Shown here: piece after piece, positions 8,607-16,681 of the stretch
Position numbering within the stretch: the first letter of the stretch is position 1
Layout of the letters: each line of letters begins with the position of its first letter
NCBI RefSeq assembly: GCF_003344535.1
Contig: NZ_QPKS01000011.1
Span: 39,499-103,498, forward strand
Source of the DNA: Exiguobacterium flavidum
GTDB lineage: Bacteria > Bacillota > Bacilli > Exiguobacteriales > Exiguobacteriaceae
Direction of reading: 5' to 3'
Length of the DNA stretch: 64,000 nucleotides
Position numbers and translations under genes: made by a program
Notes under the pieces: generated by a model
Seen by the model: only the letters and a program-made list of their open reading frames with translations
Told to the model about the DNA's origin: nothing
Database searches by the model: none

Positions 8607-9459
8607 ACACCTGACGAAACGAATTGGACAGAAGATGATCTATGAGAACGCCTCGTTCACCTTGCCGGCCGGGACGATCACGGCCTTGATCGGACGGAAC
8701 GGGGCAGGCAAGACGACGCTCTTGAAGACGCTCGTCGGCACGTATCTGCCGACGCGCGGACGTGTCGAATGGGCGGGCGAGTCGATTCATGATGTGCCGG
8801 CGACGCGACGTCACATCTTCCTCGTCCCGGACTCGGTCGTCCATTATCGCCAGATGTCGCTCGGCGAGCTGATCGGCTTCTACGCGGCATTCTATCCGGC
8901 GTTCGACCGTCCGTACATCGAGAACTACTGTCGCTCTGCGAACCTCGACCGTTCGCGCCGCGTAACGGCGCTGTCGAAAGGTCAAGCCCAGCTCTTCCTG
9001 CTCCAGCTCGCCTTCGCGACGAACGCCCCTGTCCTGTTGCTCGACGAACCGACGGACGGGCTCGACCGGATCAACAAGCGCGACTACCTCAAACAGCTCG
9101 TCTCGCTCCTCGCCGAGCGCCAGACCGCCGTCCTGATCGCCTCTCACCAGCTCGAGGAACTCGACTCGCTCGCAGACCGGGTGATGACGATCGAGCACCA
9201 CGTCGTCAAAGCTCCGAAGACGCTCGAGGATGCGAAGTCGAGCATCCAGAAGTGGCAGGTCGTCTATGAGGAAGTCCCGGCGCTCGCCCATCAGGACATC
9301 CAGGTGCTCGGGCAGACGGGACGCGTCCTGAACGTGCTCGTCCTGTCAGAAGCAGGCGCCGCCTATCTCGAGAAGACGCAGCCGCTCCTGAAGGATCCGC
9401 TGCCAGTCCAGCTCGAAGACTATTTCCTAGGAACATTCGGAGGGGATCAAGATGTATAA
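8593..9459 (+). CDS. ABC transporter ATP-binding protein
   Basis: Single-domain ABC ATPase of 288 residues: Walker A GRNGAGKTTLL near residue 33, signature LSKGQ (a variant of LSGGQ), Walker B VLLLDEPTDGLD and the switch His in IASHQLEEL. The last 80 residues form the accessory tail seen in YtrB/EcsA-type exporters. It overlaps both its regulator and the permease gene, so the three are translationally coupled. In relatives such systems export or sense cell-wall antibiotics; the substrate here is unknown. Confidence 0.92.
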   Translation: MLTVEHLTKRIGQKMIYENASFTLPAGTITALIGRNGAGKTTLLKTLVGTYLPTRGRVEWAGESIHDVPATRRHIFLVPDSVVHYRQMSLGELIGFYAAFYPAFDRPYIENYCRSANLDRSRRVTALSKGQAQLFLLQLAFATNAPVLLLDEPTDGLDRINKRDYLKQLVSLLAERQTAVLIASHQLEELDSLADRVMTIEHHVVKAPKTLEDAKSSIQKWQVVYEEVPALAHQDIQVLGQTGRVLNVLVLSEAGAAYLEKTQPLLKDPLPVQLEDYFLGTFGGDQDV

Positions 9460-10474
9460 GCAATTATTCCGCCATCAACTGAAACAAGCCGTCTTCCCGA
9501 TCATCGGTTTCATCCTGCTCGCCGTCTTCGCCTACGGGTTCGGCGCCTTCAACCTGATCGAGTCGCTGAAGGATTCATCAATCTACGGTGATGCGATCGC
9601 CGAACCGTATCTCATCACCCAGGTGCTCGTCAACCCGATCTTCACGGGCGGCGCCGCCGTCCTGATCGCGATCTTCTCCATCCTCCTGATCGGGGCGGAG
9701 CGCGGCAGCGGACGGAGCGGAATGTTGCACGCACTGCCGTTCCCGCGCCGCAGCCTGTTCTTCATCAAGTGGCTGATCGGCGCAGGTCTGCTCCTCGTCA
9801 TCCCGTTGATCGGACTCGGCGTCTCGGCCTTCCTCCTCCAGGTCATCGGCAACATCCCGCTCGGTGACTGGACGACGCCAGTTCAGCTCGCCGAGATGTT
9901 CGCCTATCATTACCTGTTCGATCTCGCCGTCTTCAGCCTGTTCCTGCTTGCAGGGACGCTCGCCGGCGACGTCATCGGTCAGCTACTGATCGGACTGTTC
10001 CTCGTCTTCTTCAACCTGTTGACGGTCGGCGTCATCTTTGCGGTCGTGTCTGCAGGACTCGAGCCCAACTCCGTGATGGATGAACAGATCGAACGCTTCG
10101 TCGAGCCGCTGATGACGACGTTCTCGTTGTTCACTCTGTTCGGCGTCGACCAGGCAATCTTCGAGAGGGACTTCCCGACGGTACCGAGTGCCGTCTACGC
10201 CATCTGTCTGACGCTCGTCGCGACGTTGCTCGCCGCCTATCTCTACCCGCGCGTCCACAACGAGATGACAGGACGTTTCACCGTCTTCCCGCGATTGCGC
10301 AAGCCGATCGTCCTGATTTTTTCGCTCTACGCCGTCCTGTTGCTCGGCGCGTTCGTCTCCCTTTTCGCATCGTTCCAAGGGATGATCACGCAAATGTTCT
10401 ACTGGCTCGCCGTCCTGATTCTCGCCTGGCCGGTCTTCCTGGCCTTCCGTCGTCTCGTCGGCTGGCGGCACTGA
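9452..10474 (+). CDS. ABC transporter permease
   Basis: Integral membrane protein of 340 residues with about seven predicted membrane helices, a large share of Leu, Val, Phe and Ala, and no extracytoplasmic solute-binding partner nearby. Together with the preceding ATPase it forms an ABC-2-like exporter. The start overlaps the ATPase stop by eight bases. I recognise the gene arrangement (GntR-ATPase-permease) from the Ytr class but not the exact substrate. Confidence 0.88.
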   Translation: MYKQLFRHQLKQAVFPIIGFILLAVFAYGFGAFNLIESLKDSSIYGDAIAEPYLITQVLVNPIFTGGAAVLIAIFSILLIGAERGSGRSGMLHALPFPRRSLFFIKWLIGAGLLLVIPLIGLGVSAFLLQVIGNIPLGDWTTPVQLAEMFAYHYLFDLAVFSLFLLAGTLAGDVIGQLLIGLFLVFFNLLTVGVIFAVVSAGLEPNSVMDEQIERFVEPLMTTFSLFTLFGVDQAIFERDFPTVPSAVYAICLTLVATLLAAYLYPRVHNEMTGRFTVFPRLRKPIVLIFSLYAVLLLGAFVSLFASFQGMITQMFYWLAVLILAWPVFLAFRRLVGWRH

Positions 10475-10573
10475 GATAATGGATTTTTCATCTATTCGAT
10501 TCAACAAAAAATGAATTTTGGTAATCCTCCTGTGCTATAATCCAGTTACTTACTTATTTGGAGGAATCATTTC

Positions 10574-10942
10574 ATGAATTGGTATTTAAGTGTACTCAAG
10601 AATTACGTCGGCTTCGGCGGACGCGCACGCCGCAAGGAATACTGGATGTTCACACTCATCTCGATGCTCGTGACACTCTTCTTGTCCGGAATCGAGACCG
10701 CACTCGAACTTCCGCCTGTGCTCTCAGTGCTGTACGCGCTCGGAACGTTCCTGCCTTCGCTCGCCCTCTCGTTCCGCCGTCTCCATGACACGGGACGCAG
10801 CGCGGCATGGCTCTTGATCGGTCTCGTCCCGTTCGTCGGCTGGATCGTCGTCCTCGTCTTCATGTGCTTGCCTGGCGACCGTTCGACGAACGCATACGGT
10901 CCTTCGCCGAAGGAAGACGCACCATACGCAATGGCAGAATGA
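10574..10942 (+). CDS. DUF805 small membrane protein
   Basis: Protein of 122 residues with the DUF805 hallmarks: NYVGFGGRARRKEYW near the N-terminus, three to four membrane helices, and SFRRLHDTGRSAAWLL before the last helices. Family function is unknown; it is widespread as a stand-alone inner membrane protein. A GGAGGAAT ribosome site precedes the ATG. It has its own transcription unit, ending in a strong two-way terminator. Confidence 0.9.
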   Translation: MNWYLSVLKNYVGFGGRARRKEYWMFTLISMLVTLFLSGIETALELPPVLSVLYALGTFLPSLALSFRRLHDTGRSAAWLLIGLVPFVGWIVVLVFMCLPGDRSTNAYGPSPKEDAPYAMAE

Positions 10943-10943
10943 A

Positions 10944-10990
10944 CAAAAAAATTCCTCTCTTACGTCGCATGACGTTCGAGAGGAATTTTT
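10944..10990. terminator. Bidirectional terminator
   Basis: ATTCCTCTC / GAGAGGAAT arms flanked by A-run and T-run; serves the DUF805 gene and the convergent lipoprotein gene. Confidence 0.9.
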
Positions 10991-11616
10991 CATTTCACCG
11001 GAATCTGTTTCCCTTTTTCGATGCTCTTCTTGTACCCGTCGACGGCGTCGCTCGTCCACCACTCGACCGTCTTCGGTTCCTGCTCGACGATGAAGCCGAT
11101 GTTGCCCGTCCTCTTCTCGTGCGGCGCGAGCTCCTTGCCGAGTCCTTCGAGATAGATGTCGTCTTCGAGCGTCTTCTCTTCCTTGCCGAGGAACACGTGC
11201 GCGACCGGGTTGAAACGGACCGGCTCGTCTCCCGTGTTGCGGACGGTGACGCGCGTCTTCCAGACATCGAACGACTCGTCGTGCGTGAAGCCGTGGAAGA
11301 AATCGATCATCCCGTAGTCCGGCCGGGCATGGAACACCTTCTCGTCATGGACGGTCAATTCGACCGGTCCGACGGTGATCTTTCGTTCCGTCTGATTGAT
11401 CTTCTTCAGCGTCAGCTCACCTTTCCGGTCCGCGACCGACTGACCTGGAGTCAGCAGCTTACGATCGTCCGTCACCTGCGGATTCGGGACGTAGACGTCC
11501 TTTTTCTCGAGCGGCGCCGCTTCCGCCTGCTTCGCGACAGGTCGCGTCTGCTCCTCCGCGCAACCCGTCAAGAGGAGCGCGAGTGCAGAGAGACCGAGCC
11601 ATTTCCGTTTCAACAT
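10990..11616 (-). CDS. Putative lipoprotein, function unknown
   Basis: A 208-residue secreted protein with a lipoprotein signal peptide: MLKRKWLGLSALALLLTGC, where the Cys at residue 19 would be lipidated. The mature part is mostly beta-like with two halves that resemble DUF4352/immunoglobulin-like extracellular domains (VELTVHDEKV, WKTRVTVRNTGDEPVRF). It starts 12 bases after the alkaline phosphatase stop, so it probably shares the phosphate-starvation promoter. Its role, perhaps calcium or phosphate surface chemistry, is not shown by the sequence. Confidence 0.78.
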   Translation of the reverse strand: MLKRKWLGLSALALLLTGCAEEQTRPVAKQAEAAPLEKKDVYVPNPQVTDDRKLLTPGQSVADRKGELTLKKINQTERKITVGPVELTVHDEKVFHARPDYGMIDFFHGFTHDESFDVWKTRVTVRNTGDEPVRFNPVAHVFLGKEEKTLEDDIYLEGLGKELAPHEKRTGNIGFIVEQEPKTVEWWTSDAVDGYKKSIEKGKQIPVK

Positions 11617-11628
11617 GTCAAATCCCCC

Positions 11629-12999
11629 TTACTTTTTCAGCAGATCAAAGATGATGCGGGCGTGGTCCGTGTTGTCCATCTGCCCTGCGAAGCGTTCCGA
11701 TTGCGGTCCGTATGCATAGACCGGAACGTCCTCCCCTGTGTGTCCGCCTGTCGTCCAGCCTGTGTGTGAACGTTCGTTGAAGATCGCTTCGATCGCGTTA
11801 TCGATATCGAGTACCTTCTTCGACTCAGCCGCCTTCTCGACGGATGCGATCTCTTCCTGCGTCAGGGCGAGCTTGTTCTGGTCGATGTACGTCTTCAGCG
11901 TCTCCTCGACGCCCGCGCCCTTCGCGATCTTATCGGCCATGAAGTCCGGTGTCTTCTTCGCCGCCTGGACGGGACCCGCGAACCAGTTATAGACGCCGTC
12001 AGAACCGATCGAGTAGCCGCCTGTCGAGTGATCGGCCGTCGCTACGACGAGCGTGTGCTTGTCCTTCTTCGCGAAGGCGATCGCCGCCTTGAATGCCTTC
12101 TCGAAGTCGTCCATCTCGCTCATCGCGCCGACGATGTCGTTGTCATGCCCAGCCCAGTCGACCTGGCTGCCTTCGACCATCAGGAAGAAGCCCTTTTTGT
12201 TCGTCTTCAGGCGGTCGAGCGCGGAGTTCGTCATCTCTTCGAGCGAAGGCGTCGATGCTTCGCGGTCGATCTTCTTCGGCATGCCGCCGTCCGCGAACAA
12301 GCCGAGGACACGCTCGTTCTTATCCTTCAGGAGCGACTGCTTGTCCGTGACGTAGCTGTAGCCGTCCTCTGCGAACTTCTTCGTCAAATCCGCGTCAGGC
12401 CGGACGAAGTTGCTCTTGCCCCCGCCGAGCATGACGTCGATCTTATGACCGCCGTTGACGAGTTCGTTATAGTAGTCGTCTGCGATCGCGTTCATGTTCT
12501 TGCGGCTCTCGTCATGCGCACCGAACGAGGCCGGTGTCGCATGCGTGATCTCCGACGTCGCGACGAGACCGGTCGACTTGCCCTTCTCCTTCGCCGCCTC
12601 GAGCACCGTCTTGACCGGCGTCTTGTCGTTGTCGACCGCGATTGCCGCGTTGTATGTCTTGACGCCCGTCGCCATCGCCGTCGCGGCTGACGCCGAGTCC
12701 GTCACGTTCTGAGCCGGGTCTTCCGGGTACGTCATCTGTTGTCCGACGAGGTACTGGTCGAACGCCGTCTTCTCGACGTGCTTCGTCGACGCGTCGTCCG
12801 TCATGTAGCGGTGAGCCGACGTGTACGACACGCCCATCCCGTCACCGATCAGGAAGATGACGTTGCGGATTTCAGGACCTTTCTTCGCCTTCACTCCTGC
12901 CTCAGCCGGTGCCTCTTGACCTGCTCCGATCATCGCGCTGAGCGCGAGCGTCGACAGTGCGGCGACCGGGACGACTTTTTTAAGCATCTTCTTGTTCAT
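11629..12999 (-). CDS. phoA: Alkaline phosphatase
   Basis: Secreted metalloenzyme of 456 residues that frees phosphate from organic esters. It has a Sec-type signal peptide (about 1-34, cleavage near AEA), the metal ligand Asp in LIGDGMG, the nucleophile Ser102 in VTDSASAATAMATG, and His ligands in ADHSTGGY and TGGHTGEDVP. Length fits the PhoA/PhoB family of Bacillus. Tandem Pho boxes upstream suggest PhoP control. The downstream lipoprotein gene follows after 12 bases. Confidence 0.95.
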   Translation of the reverse strand: MNKKMLKKVVPVAALSTLALSAMIGAGQEAPAEAGVKAKKGPEIRNVIFLIGDGMGVSYTSAHRYMTDDASTKHVEKTAFDQYLVGQQMTYPEDPAQNVTDSASAATAMATGVKTYNAAIAVDNDKTPVKTVLEAAKEKGKSTGLVATSEITHATPASFGAHDESRKNMNAIADDYYNELVNGGHKIDVMLGGGKSNFVRPDADLTKKFAEDGYSYVTDKQSLLKDKNERVLGLFADGGMPKKIDREASTPSLEEMTNSALDRLKTNKKGFFLMVEGSQVDWAGHDNDIVGAMSEMDDFEKAFKAAIAFAKKDKHTLVVATADHSTGGYSIGSDGVYNWFAGPVQAAKKTPDFMADKIAKGAGVEETLKTYIDQNKLALTQEEIASVEKAAESKKVLDIDNAIEAIFNERSHTGWTTGGHTGEDVPVYAYGPQSERFAGQMDNTDHARIIFDLLKK

Positions 13000-13039
13000 G
13001 GTTGTTTCCCCCTTAAAGTGAATGGCGTTTCCGTCTTTT

Positions 13040-13082
13040 ACTTTAGCGGAGGAAAGTAAAGGGAAATTGTAGGAAGTGTAAA
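13040..13082 (-). promoter_or_regulatory. Tandem PhoP boxes and -10 of phoA
   Basis: On the minus strand TTTACA, TACAAT and TTTACT occur at exact 11-base steps (13082-13077, 13071-13066, 13060-13055), as expected for PhoP binding sites, followed after nine bases by a possible -10 TAAAGT (13045-13040). No good -35 is present, as is usual for PhoP-activated promoters. Confidence 0.65.
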
Positions 13083-13103
13083 CGTTCTGTCAGCTTCTGA
13101 TTG

Positions 13104-13140
13104 CAAAACAATGACCCCTGCTCATTGAGCAGAGGTCTTG
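13104..13140 (-). terminator. Terminator overlapping the end of the P-loop kinase gene
   Basis: GACCTCTGCTC / GAGCAGGGGTC arms; the stop codon lies at the hairpin tip and a short T-rich stretch follows on the minus strand. Confidence 0.55.
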
Positions 13141-13916
13141 AGTCCGATGTCCGTCACGATGCGCAACGCAAGTTCATCAGGTGACGCATCCCGCTCGTTG
13201 ACGATCCGGAACGACTTGACGCCGAGCCGCCCGAGCAGCGCGAGCTCCCGCTTCTTGCGCTCCTTCATCACGGCGATCGTCCCTTCGATCCCGGTCAACC
13301 CGTGCTTGATGCCATACGCCTGACCCGTGTAGTAGTCGACGAAGCCGTGTTTCCACCCGTCCGGCCGCTCTGCATAGGCGCGCCTGAACGAGGCCGAGAC
13401 GTCGTTTTCTTCTATATATATGAGAACGGGATCGAGCGCCTCGATCAGGCGGCTGACGTCCTCGATGTAACGCGTGACGAGTTCCTCCTCGACGTCCTGC
13501 GAGATCATCCCGATCGTCAGCGGGTTCTGCAGGAAGGCGCAGTCGAACAGGTAGACCGCCTCCTCCTGTGCGGCGCGACCCGCGAAACGCGTCCATCGTT
13601 CCTTCATCAGCTCGACGTGCGCCGCGAACGGCAGGCTGTAGGCGTCCTTTTCCGACAACCGTTTCGCCTGGTCCTCAGCGAGCGTACCGTAGCGGACGAG
13701 GCGCCCGTAACTCCCTTCGTCATGGATCGCCGAATCCGGAAGCTCTTCGGCTTCCCACTCCTCCCGGCTCAGGACGGCGACGCCGTCGAGGTCGACCGGG
13801 TGATCCGGCGCCTCTTCCGTATAGTGTCTGACGTTCGCCAAGTGCCTCGCGAGCGCCTCTGAGATCGTGCTCTTGCCCGCGCCCGGCAGCCCTTCGATCA
13901 ATATCAATTTCGTCAT
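13122..13916 (-). CDS. P-loop kinase-like protein, function unknown
   Basis: Cytoplasmic protein of 264 residues with Walker A GLPGAGKST at about residues 8-16 and a second acidic strand at VYLFDCAFLQNPLT. The overall design (N-terminal P-loop, central helical lid, C-terminal tail) resembles nucleoside or small-molecule kinases of the AAA/NMP-kinase group, but I cannot name the substrate. MTKLILIEG is chosen as start because GAGGAGG is seven bases before it; a Met two codons upstream would abut the ribosome site. It stands alone between agcS and phoA. Confidence 0.75.
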   Translation of the reverse strand: MTKLILIEGLPGAGKSTISEALARHLANVRHYTEEAPDHPVDLDGVAVLSREEWEAEELPDSAIHDEGSYGRLVRYGTLAEDQAKRLSEKDAYSLPFAAHVELMKERWTRFAGRAAQEEAVYLFDCAFLQNPLTIGMISQDVEEELVTRYIEDVSRLIEALDPVLIYIEENDVSASFRRAYAERPDGWKHGFVDYYTGQAYGIKHGLTGIEGTIAVMKERKKRELALLGRLGVKSFRIVNERDASPDELALRIVTDIGLKTSAQ

Positions 13917-13971
13917 CTTCATCCCTCCTCATTCATCGTAGCATGCAGTCTTTTTCATTCCCCATCGCATC

Positions 13972-14002
13972 AAAAAAGCCCCGCGCACGGATGCGACGGG
14001 GC
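13972..14002 (-). terminator. Terminator of the alanine symporter gene
   Basis: GCCCCG...TGCG / CGCA...CGGGGC stem followed by six T on the minus strand. Confidence 0.9.
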
Positions 14003-14010
14003 CGGTTGCG

Positions 14011-15366
14011 TCAGGAGACGCGTTTTCGTTCTTCCTCTTCCTTCTTCAGCTGTGCCCGGAAGATTCTTGTCTCGGCGATGACGACGCCCGACAGACCGAC
14101 CAGTCCGATCAAGTTCGGGATGGCCATCAGGCCGTTGAAGATGTCAGACAGTGCCCAGACCATGTTGAGGTTCGTCGTCATCGCGCCAAGTCCCGCGACG
14201 AGTGCGAACGCGATCCGGTAAGGCAGGATCGAGCGTTGACCGAACAGGTAGTAGATCGACTTCTCGCCATAGTACGACCAGCCGAGGACGGTCGAATAGG
14301 CGAACATGACGAGTCCGATCGTGATGATGTACTTGCCGGCAGGTCCGAGGAACATCTCGAACGTCGCCATCGTCAACTCTACCCCTTCGAGTCCGCTGTC
14401 ATACTGTTTCCCCATGACGAGCGTGATGCCCGTGATCGAACAGACGACGAGCGTGTCGAGGAAGACTTGCGTCATCGACACGAGCGCCTGGCGTCCCGGA
14501 AAGTCCGTCTTCGCAGCAGCTGCTGCGATTGGTGCCGAACCGAGACCCGCTTCGTTCGAGAAGACGCCTCGCGCGACACCGTAACGGATCGCTGCCCCGA
14601 TCGCACCGCCGGCGATCGCTTCCGCACTGAACGTGCTCGAGAAGATCGTCGCGAACGCACCCGGGATGAGGTCGTAGTTCATCACGAGGATGAGCAGACC
14701 GCTTCCGACGTAGAAGATGATCATGAATGGAACGAAGAAGCTGACGACGCGTCCGATCGAGTGGACGCCGCCGATGATGACGACGCCCGTCAGGATGACG
14801 AGCGTGATCGCCGTGACGACGAGCGGGATGTCGAACGTCGACTTGAGCGCGAGCGCGACCGAGTTCGTCTGTACCCCGTTCCCGATTCCGAACGCCGCGA
14901 CCGATGCGAAGACGGCGAACATGACGGCGAGCCATTTCTGTTTCAATCCCCGTTCGAGATAGTACATCGGCCCCCCGGCCATCTGTCCTTTCTCATCGAC
15001 GACACGGTACTTGACGGCGAGGATCGCCTCCGCGTACTTCGTCGCCATCCCGAACAATCCGGACAGCCACATCCAGACGACGGCGCCCGGCCCCCCGAGC
15101 ACGACTGCCGTCGCGACACCGACGATATTCCCCGTACCGACGGTCGCAGCGAGTGCGGTCATCAGTGCCTGGAAATGACTGATGTCCCCTGCAGATGATT
15201 TGTCCTGATGCTTCGAGAAGGCAAGCTTCAGAGCATACGGCAGCTTCGTGATCTGAATGAACCCGAGCCGTGCCGTCAGATAGATCCCTGTCCCGACGAT
15301 CAGGACGAGGAGCGGCGGTCCCCAAACGAAGTTGGAGACGTCCGCGATTAACTTATCGAAATCCAT
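14011..15366 (-). CDS. Sodium:alanine/glycine symporter (AGCS family)
   Basis: Integral membrane carrier of about 451 residues with around ten helices that takes up alanine or glycine with Na+. AGCS hallmarks are GTGNIVGVATAVVLGGPGAVVWMW, the conserved GGPMYYLERG, NEAGLGSAPIAAAAAKT and FAYSTVLGWSYYGEKS. The ATG at 15366 matches the family N-terminus; an in-frame GTG at 15381 is also possible. Many AGCS genes in Bacillota follow a glycine riboswitch, but I could not match that consensus here. Confidence 0.9.
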   Translation of the reverse strand: MDFDKLIADVSNFVWGPPLLVLIVGTGIYLTARLGFIQITKLPYALKLAFSKHQDKSSAGDISHFQALMTALAATVGTGNIVGVATAVVLGGPGAVVWMWLSGLFGMATKYAEAILAVKYRVVDEKGQMAGGPMYYLERGLKQKWLAVMFAVFASVAAFGIGNGVQTNSVALALKSTFDIPLVVTAITLVILTGVVIIGGVHSIGRVVSFFVPFMIIFYVGSGLLILVMNYDLIPGAFATIFSSTFSAEAIAGGAIGAAIRYGVARGVFSNEAGLGSAPIAAAAAKTDFPGRQALVSMTQVFLDTLVVCSITGITLVMGKQYDSGLEGVELTMATFEMFLGPAGKYIITIGLVMFAYSTVLGWSYYGEKSIYYLFGQRSILPYRIAFALVAGLGAMTTNLNMVWALSDIFNGLMAIPNLIGLVGLSGVVIAETRIFRAQLKKEEEERKRVS

Positions 15367-15413
15367 AAGTGCTGACCCCACTTTCTAGCATGATGAAAGA
15401 TGTGTTCCTCTCT

Positions 15414-15442
15414 ATTTTTCAGAACATTTACAATATTGTCAA
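15414..15442 (-). promoter_or_regulatory. Candidate promoter of the alanine symporter gene
   Basis: TTGACA at 15442-15437 on the minus strand, 17-base spacer, weak -10 AAAAAT (15419-15414). The perfect palindrome ACAATATTGT (15430-15439) overlaps the -35 and could be an operator. Confidence 0.4.
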
Positions 15443-15604
15443 AACTATTTTGAGAAAACAAGCTTGCGAAATCGCTTGCATTCGCGCCATTTCCTCTCTT
15501 TTTAAAATAGGTGGGTATTATGCTGGGAAGAAGGAAGCTTTCACGGCAGCCCTGCCTGAAGCCCGTCTGGTTCGACTGTTCGGCTTCGCTTGCCGGACAT
15601 GGAG
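15443..15604. other. Intergenic region with unexplained dyad symmetry
   Basis: Between the agcS promoter and the SAM riboswitch promoter. It holds the left arm of a stem (GGGAAGA at 15525-15531, partner TCTTCCC at 15634-15640) that would close a 116-base branched fold with an inner TTCGGC/GCCGGA hairpin. I matched it to no known riboswitch, and see no gene in it. Confidence 0.3.
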
Positions 15605-15634
15605 TTGACTTCCTCCTCCCCGAACTGGTATCAT
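15605..15634 (+). promoter_or_regulatory. Candidate promoter of the SAM riboswitch transcript
   Basis: TTGACT (15605-15610), 18-base spacer, TATCAT (15629-15634), about 35 bases upstream of the riboswitch. Confidence 0.55.
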
Positions 15635-15667
15635 CTTCCCATACTATTTTCAATCCCGACAATTCCT

Positions 15668-15816
15668 ATATATTATCAAGAGTGGACGAGAGACCTGGCT
15701 TCATGACTCCACGGCAACCTGCATTCCGCAAGGTGCTCCCGACCAGCAAAGCGTATGCTTTGGATGATGAAGAAGAGCTTCGACTCCTTTTTTTCGTCCA
15801 AAAGGAGTCTTTTTTA
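15668..15816 (+). promoter_or_regulatory. SAM-I (S-box) riboswitch with terminator
   Basis: The aptamer shows the S-box landmarks in order: TTATCAAGAGTGGACGAG (P1/P2 entry), GACCTGGC, CACGGCAACC, GTGCTCCCGACCAGC and the closing TGGATGATGAAGAAG. It is followed by a strong terminator hairpin GACTCCTTTT / AAAAGGAGTC (15782-15809) and a T-run. With SAM bound, transcription should stop before the downstream esterase gene; when SAM is low it should read through. S-box elements normally control methionine and SAM genes. Confidence 0.93.
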
Positions 15817-15853
15817 TTTTAAGGCGTCAGTCTAGTCCCAAGGAGGAACATAC

Positions 15854-16612
15854 ATGCACAACACGACCTATCCCGTCATCGAAGGAGCGGAAGCGTTCTA
15901 TCTCGCAGGAGGACCGACCGGCATCCTGCTCTGCCACGGCTTCAATGCGACGCCGCAAAGTGTGCGCACCGTCGGCGAGACGTTCGCCGCGCATGGCCTG
16001 ACGGTGTTCGCCCCGCGTCTGCACGGGCACGGGACCGACTGCCGCGAATTCGAGGCTGCCTGCTTCGAGGACTGGAAACAGAGCGTTCGTGAAGGGTACG
16101 ACCTGCTCGCCGCGCGTTGCGAGACAGTCATCGTCGCCGGACAATCGATGGGCGCGACGCTTGCGCTCGCCCTCGCACAAGAAGGCGTCCCGTTCGACGG
16201 GATCGTCACGATCAATGCCGCGCTGTCGGTCCCGGGGTATCAGTCGCTCGGCGACGACTGCCCGACTCATCTGAAGGAGGATGCTCCGGACATCAAGGCG
16301 ACAGGCGTCCATGAGATCGTCTATGATACCGTGCCGACCCGCGCCGCGAAGAAACTCCTCGCCCTGATCGAACAGACGCTCCCTCACCTGTCGTCGGTCG
16401 ATACACCCGCGCTCGTCCTTTATTCCGCGGTCGACCACGTCGTCCCGCCCGATAACTCGAGACGGCTGTATGAGCTGCTCGCTTCTTCGAACAAGCGATG
16501 TCGCTGCCTGCCGAACTCCTATCACGTCGCGACGCTCGACAACGATCAGCAGCTGATCGTCGAGGAGACGCTCCGCTTCATCGAGAGTCTGGCTGAGGAG
16601 CTCGCCGGCTGA
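15854..16612 (+). CDS. Alpha/beta hydrolase, carboxylesterase type (Est30-like), SAM-regulated
   Basis: Serine hydrolase of 252 residues, probably cytoplasmic (no signal peptide). The nucleophile Ser is in AGQSMGATLALALA, the catalytic Asp in YSAVDHVVPP and the His in NSYHVATLD; the oxyanion-hole segment is LLCHGFNATPQSV. This order and length match the monoglyceride lipase/Est30 group of bacillar carboxylesterases (YvaK). The ribosome site AAGGAGG is well placed. Its SAM-I riboswitch is unexpected for this family and suggests a link to sulfur or methionine metabolism. The natural substrate is unknown. Confidence 0.88.
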   Translation: MHNTTYPVIEGAEAFYLAGGPTGILLCHGFNATPQSVRTVGETFAAHGLTVFAPRLHGHGTDCREFEAACFEDWKQSVREGYDLLAARCETVIVAGQSMGATLALALAQEGVPFDGIVTINAALSVPGYQSLGDDCPTHLKEDAPDIKATGVHEIVYDTVPTRAAKKLLALIEQTLPHLSSVDTPALVLYSAVDHVVPPDNSRRLYELLASSNKRCRCLPNSYHVATLDNDQQLIVEETLRFIESLAEELAG

Positions 16613-16619
16613 AGCACGA

Positions 16620-16668
16620 CGAAAAAGAGGTCATCATCCCTAGCCGGGAGGATGACCTCTTCGCATTT
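16620..16668. terminator. Bidirectional terminator
   Basis: 14-base perfect arms GAGGTCATCATCCC / GGGAGGATGACCTC with A-rich and T-rich flanks, between the esterase and tdk. Confidence 0.9.
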
Positions 16669-16681
16669 GTTCCTTCTTCGC

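Noticed and set aside
14236..15198. 320-residue plus-strand frame opposite the alanine symporter
   Set aside because: Arg/Asp-rich shadow of a conserved gene; the symporter has clear family motifs on the other strand.
15382..15640. Glycine riboswitch upstream of the alanine symporter
   Set aside because: Position and gene suggest it, but I could not align the aptamer core; reported only as an unexplained structure.
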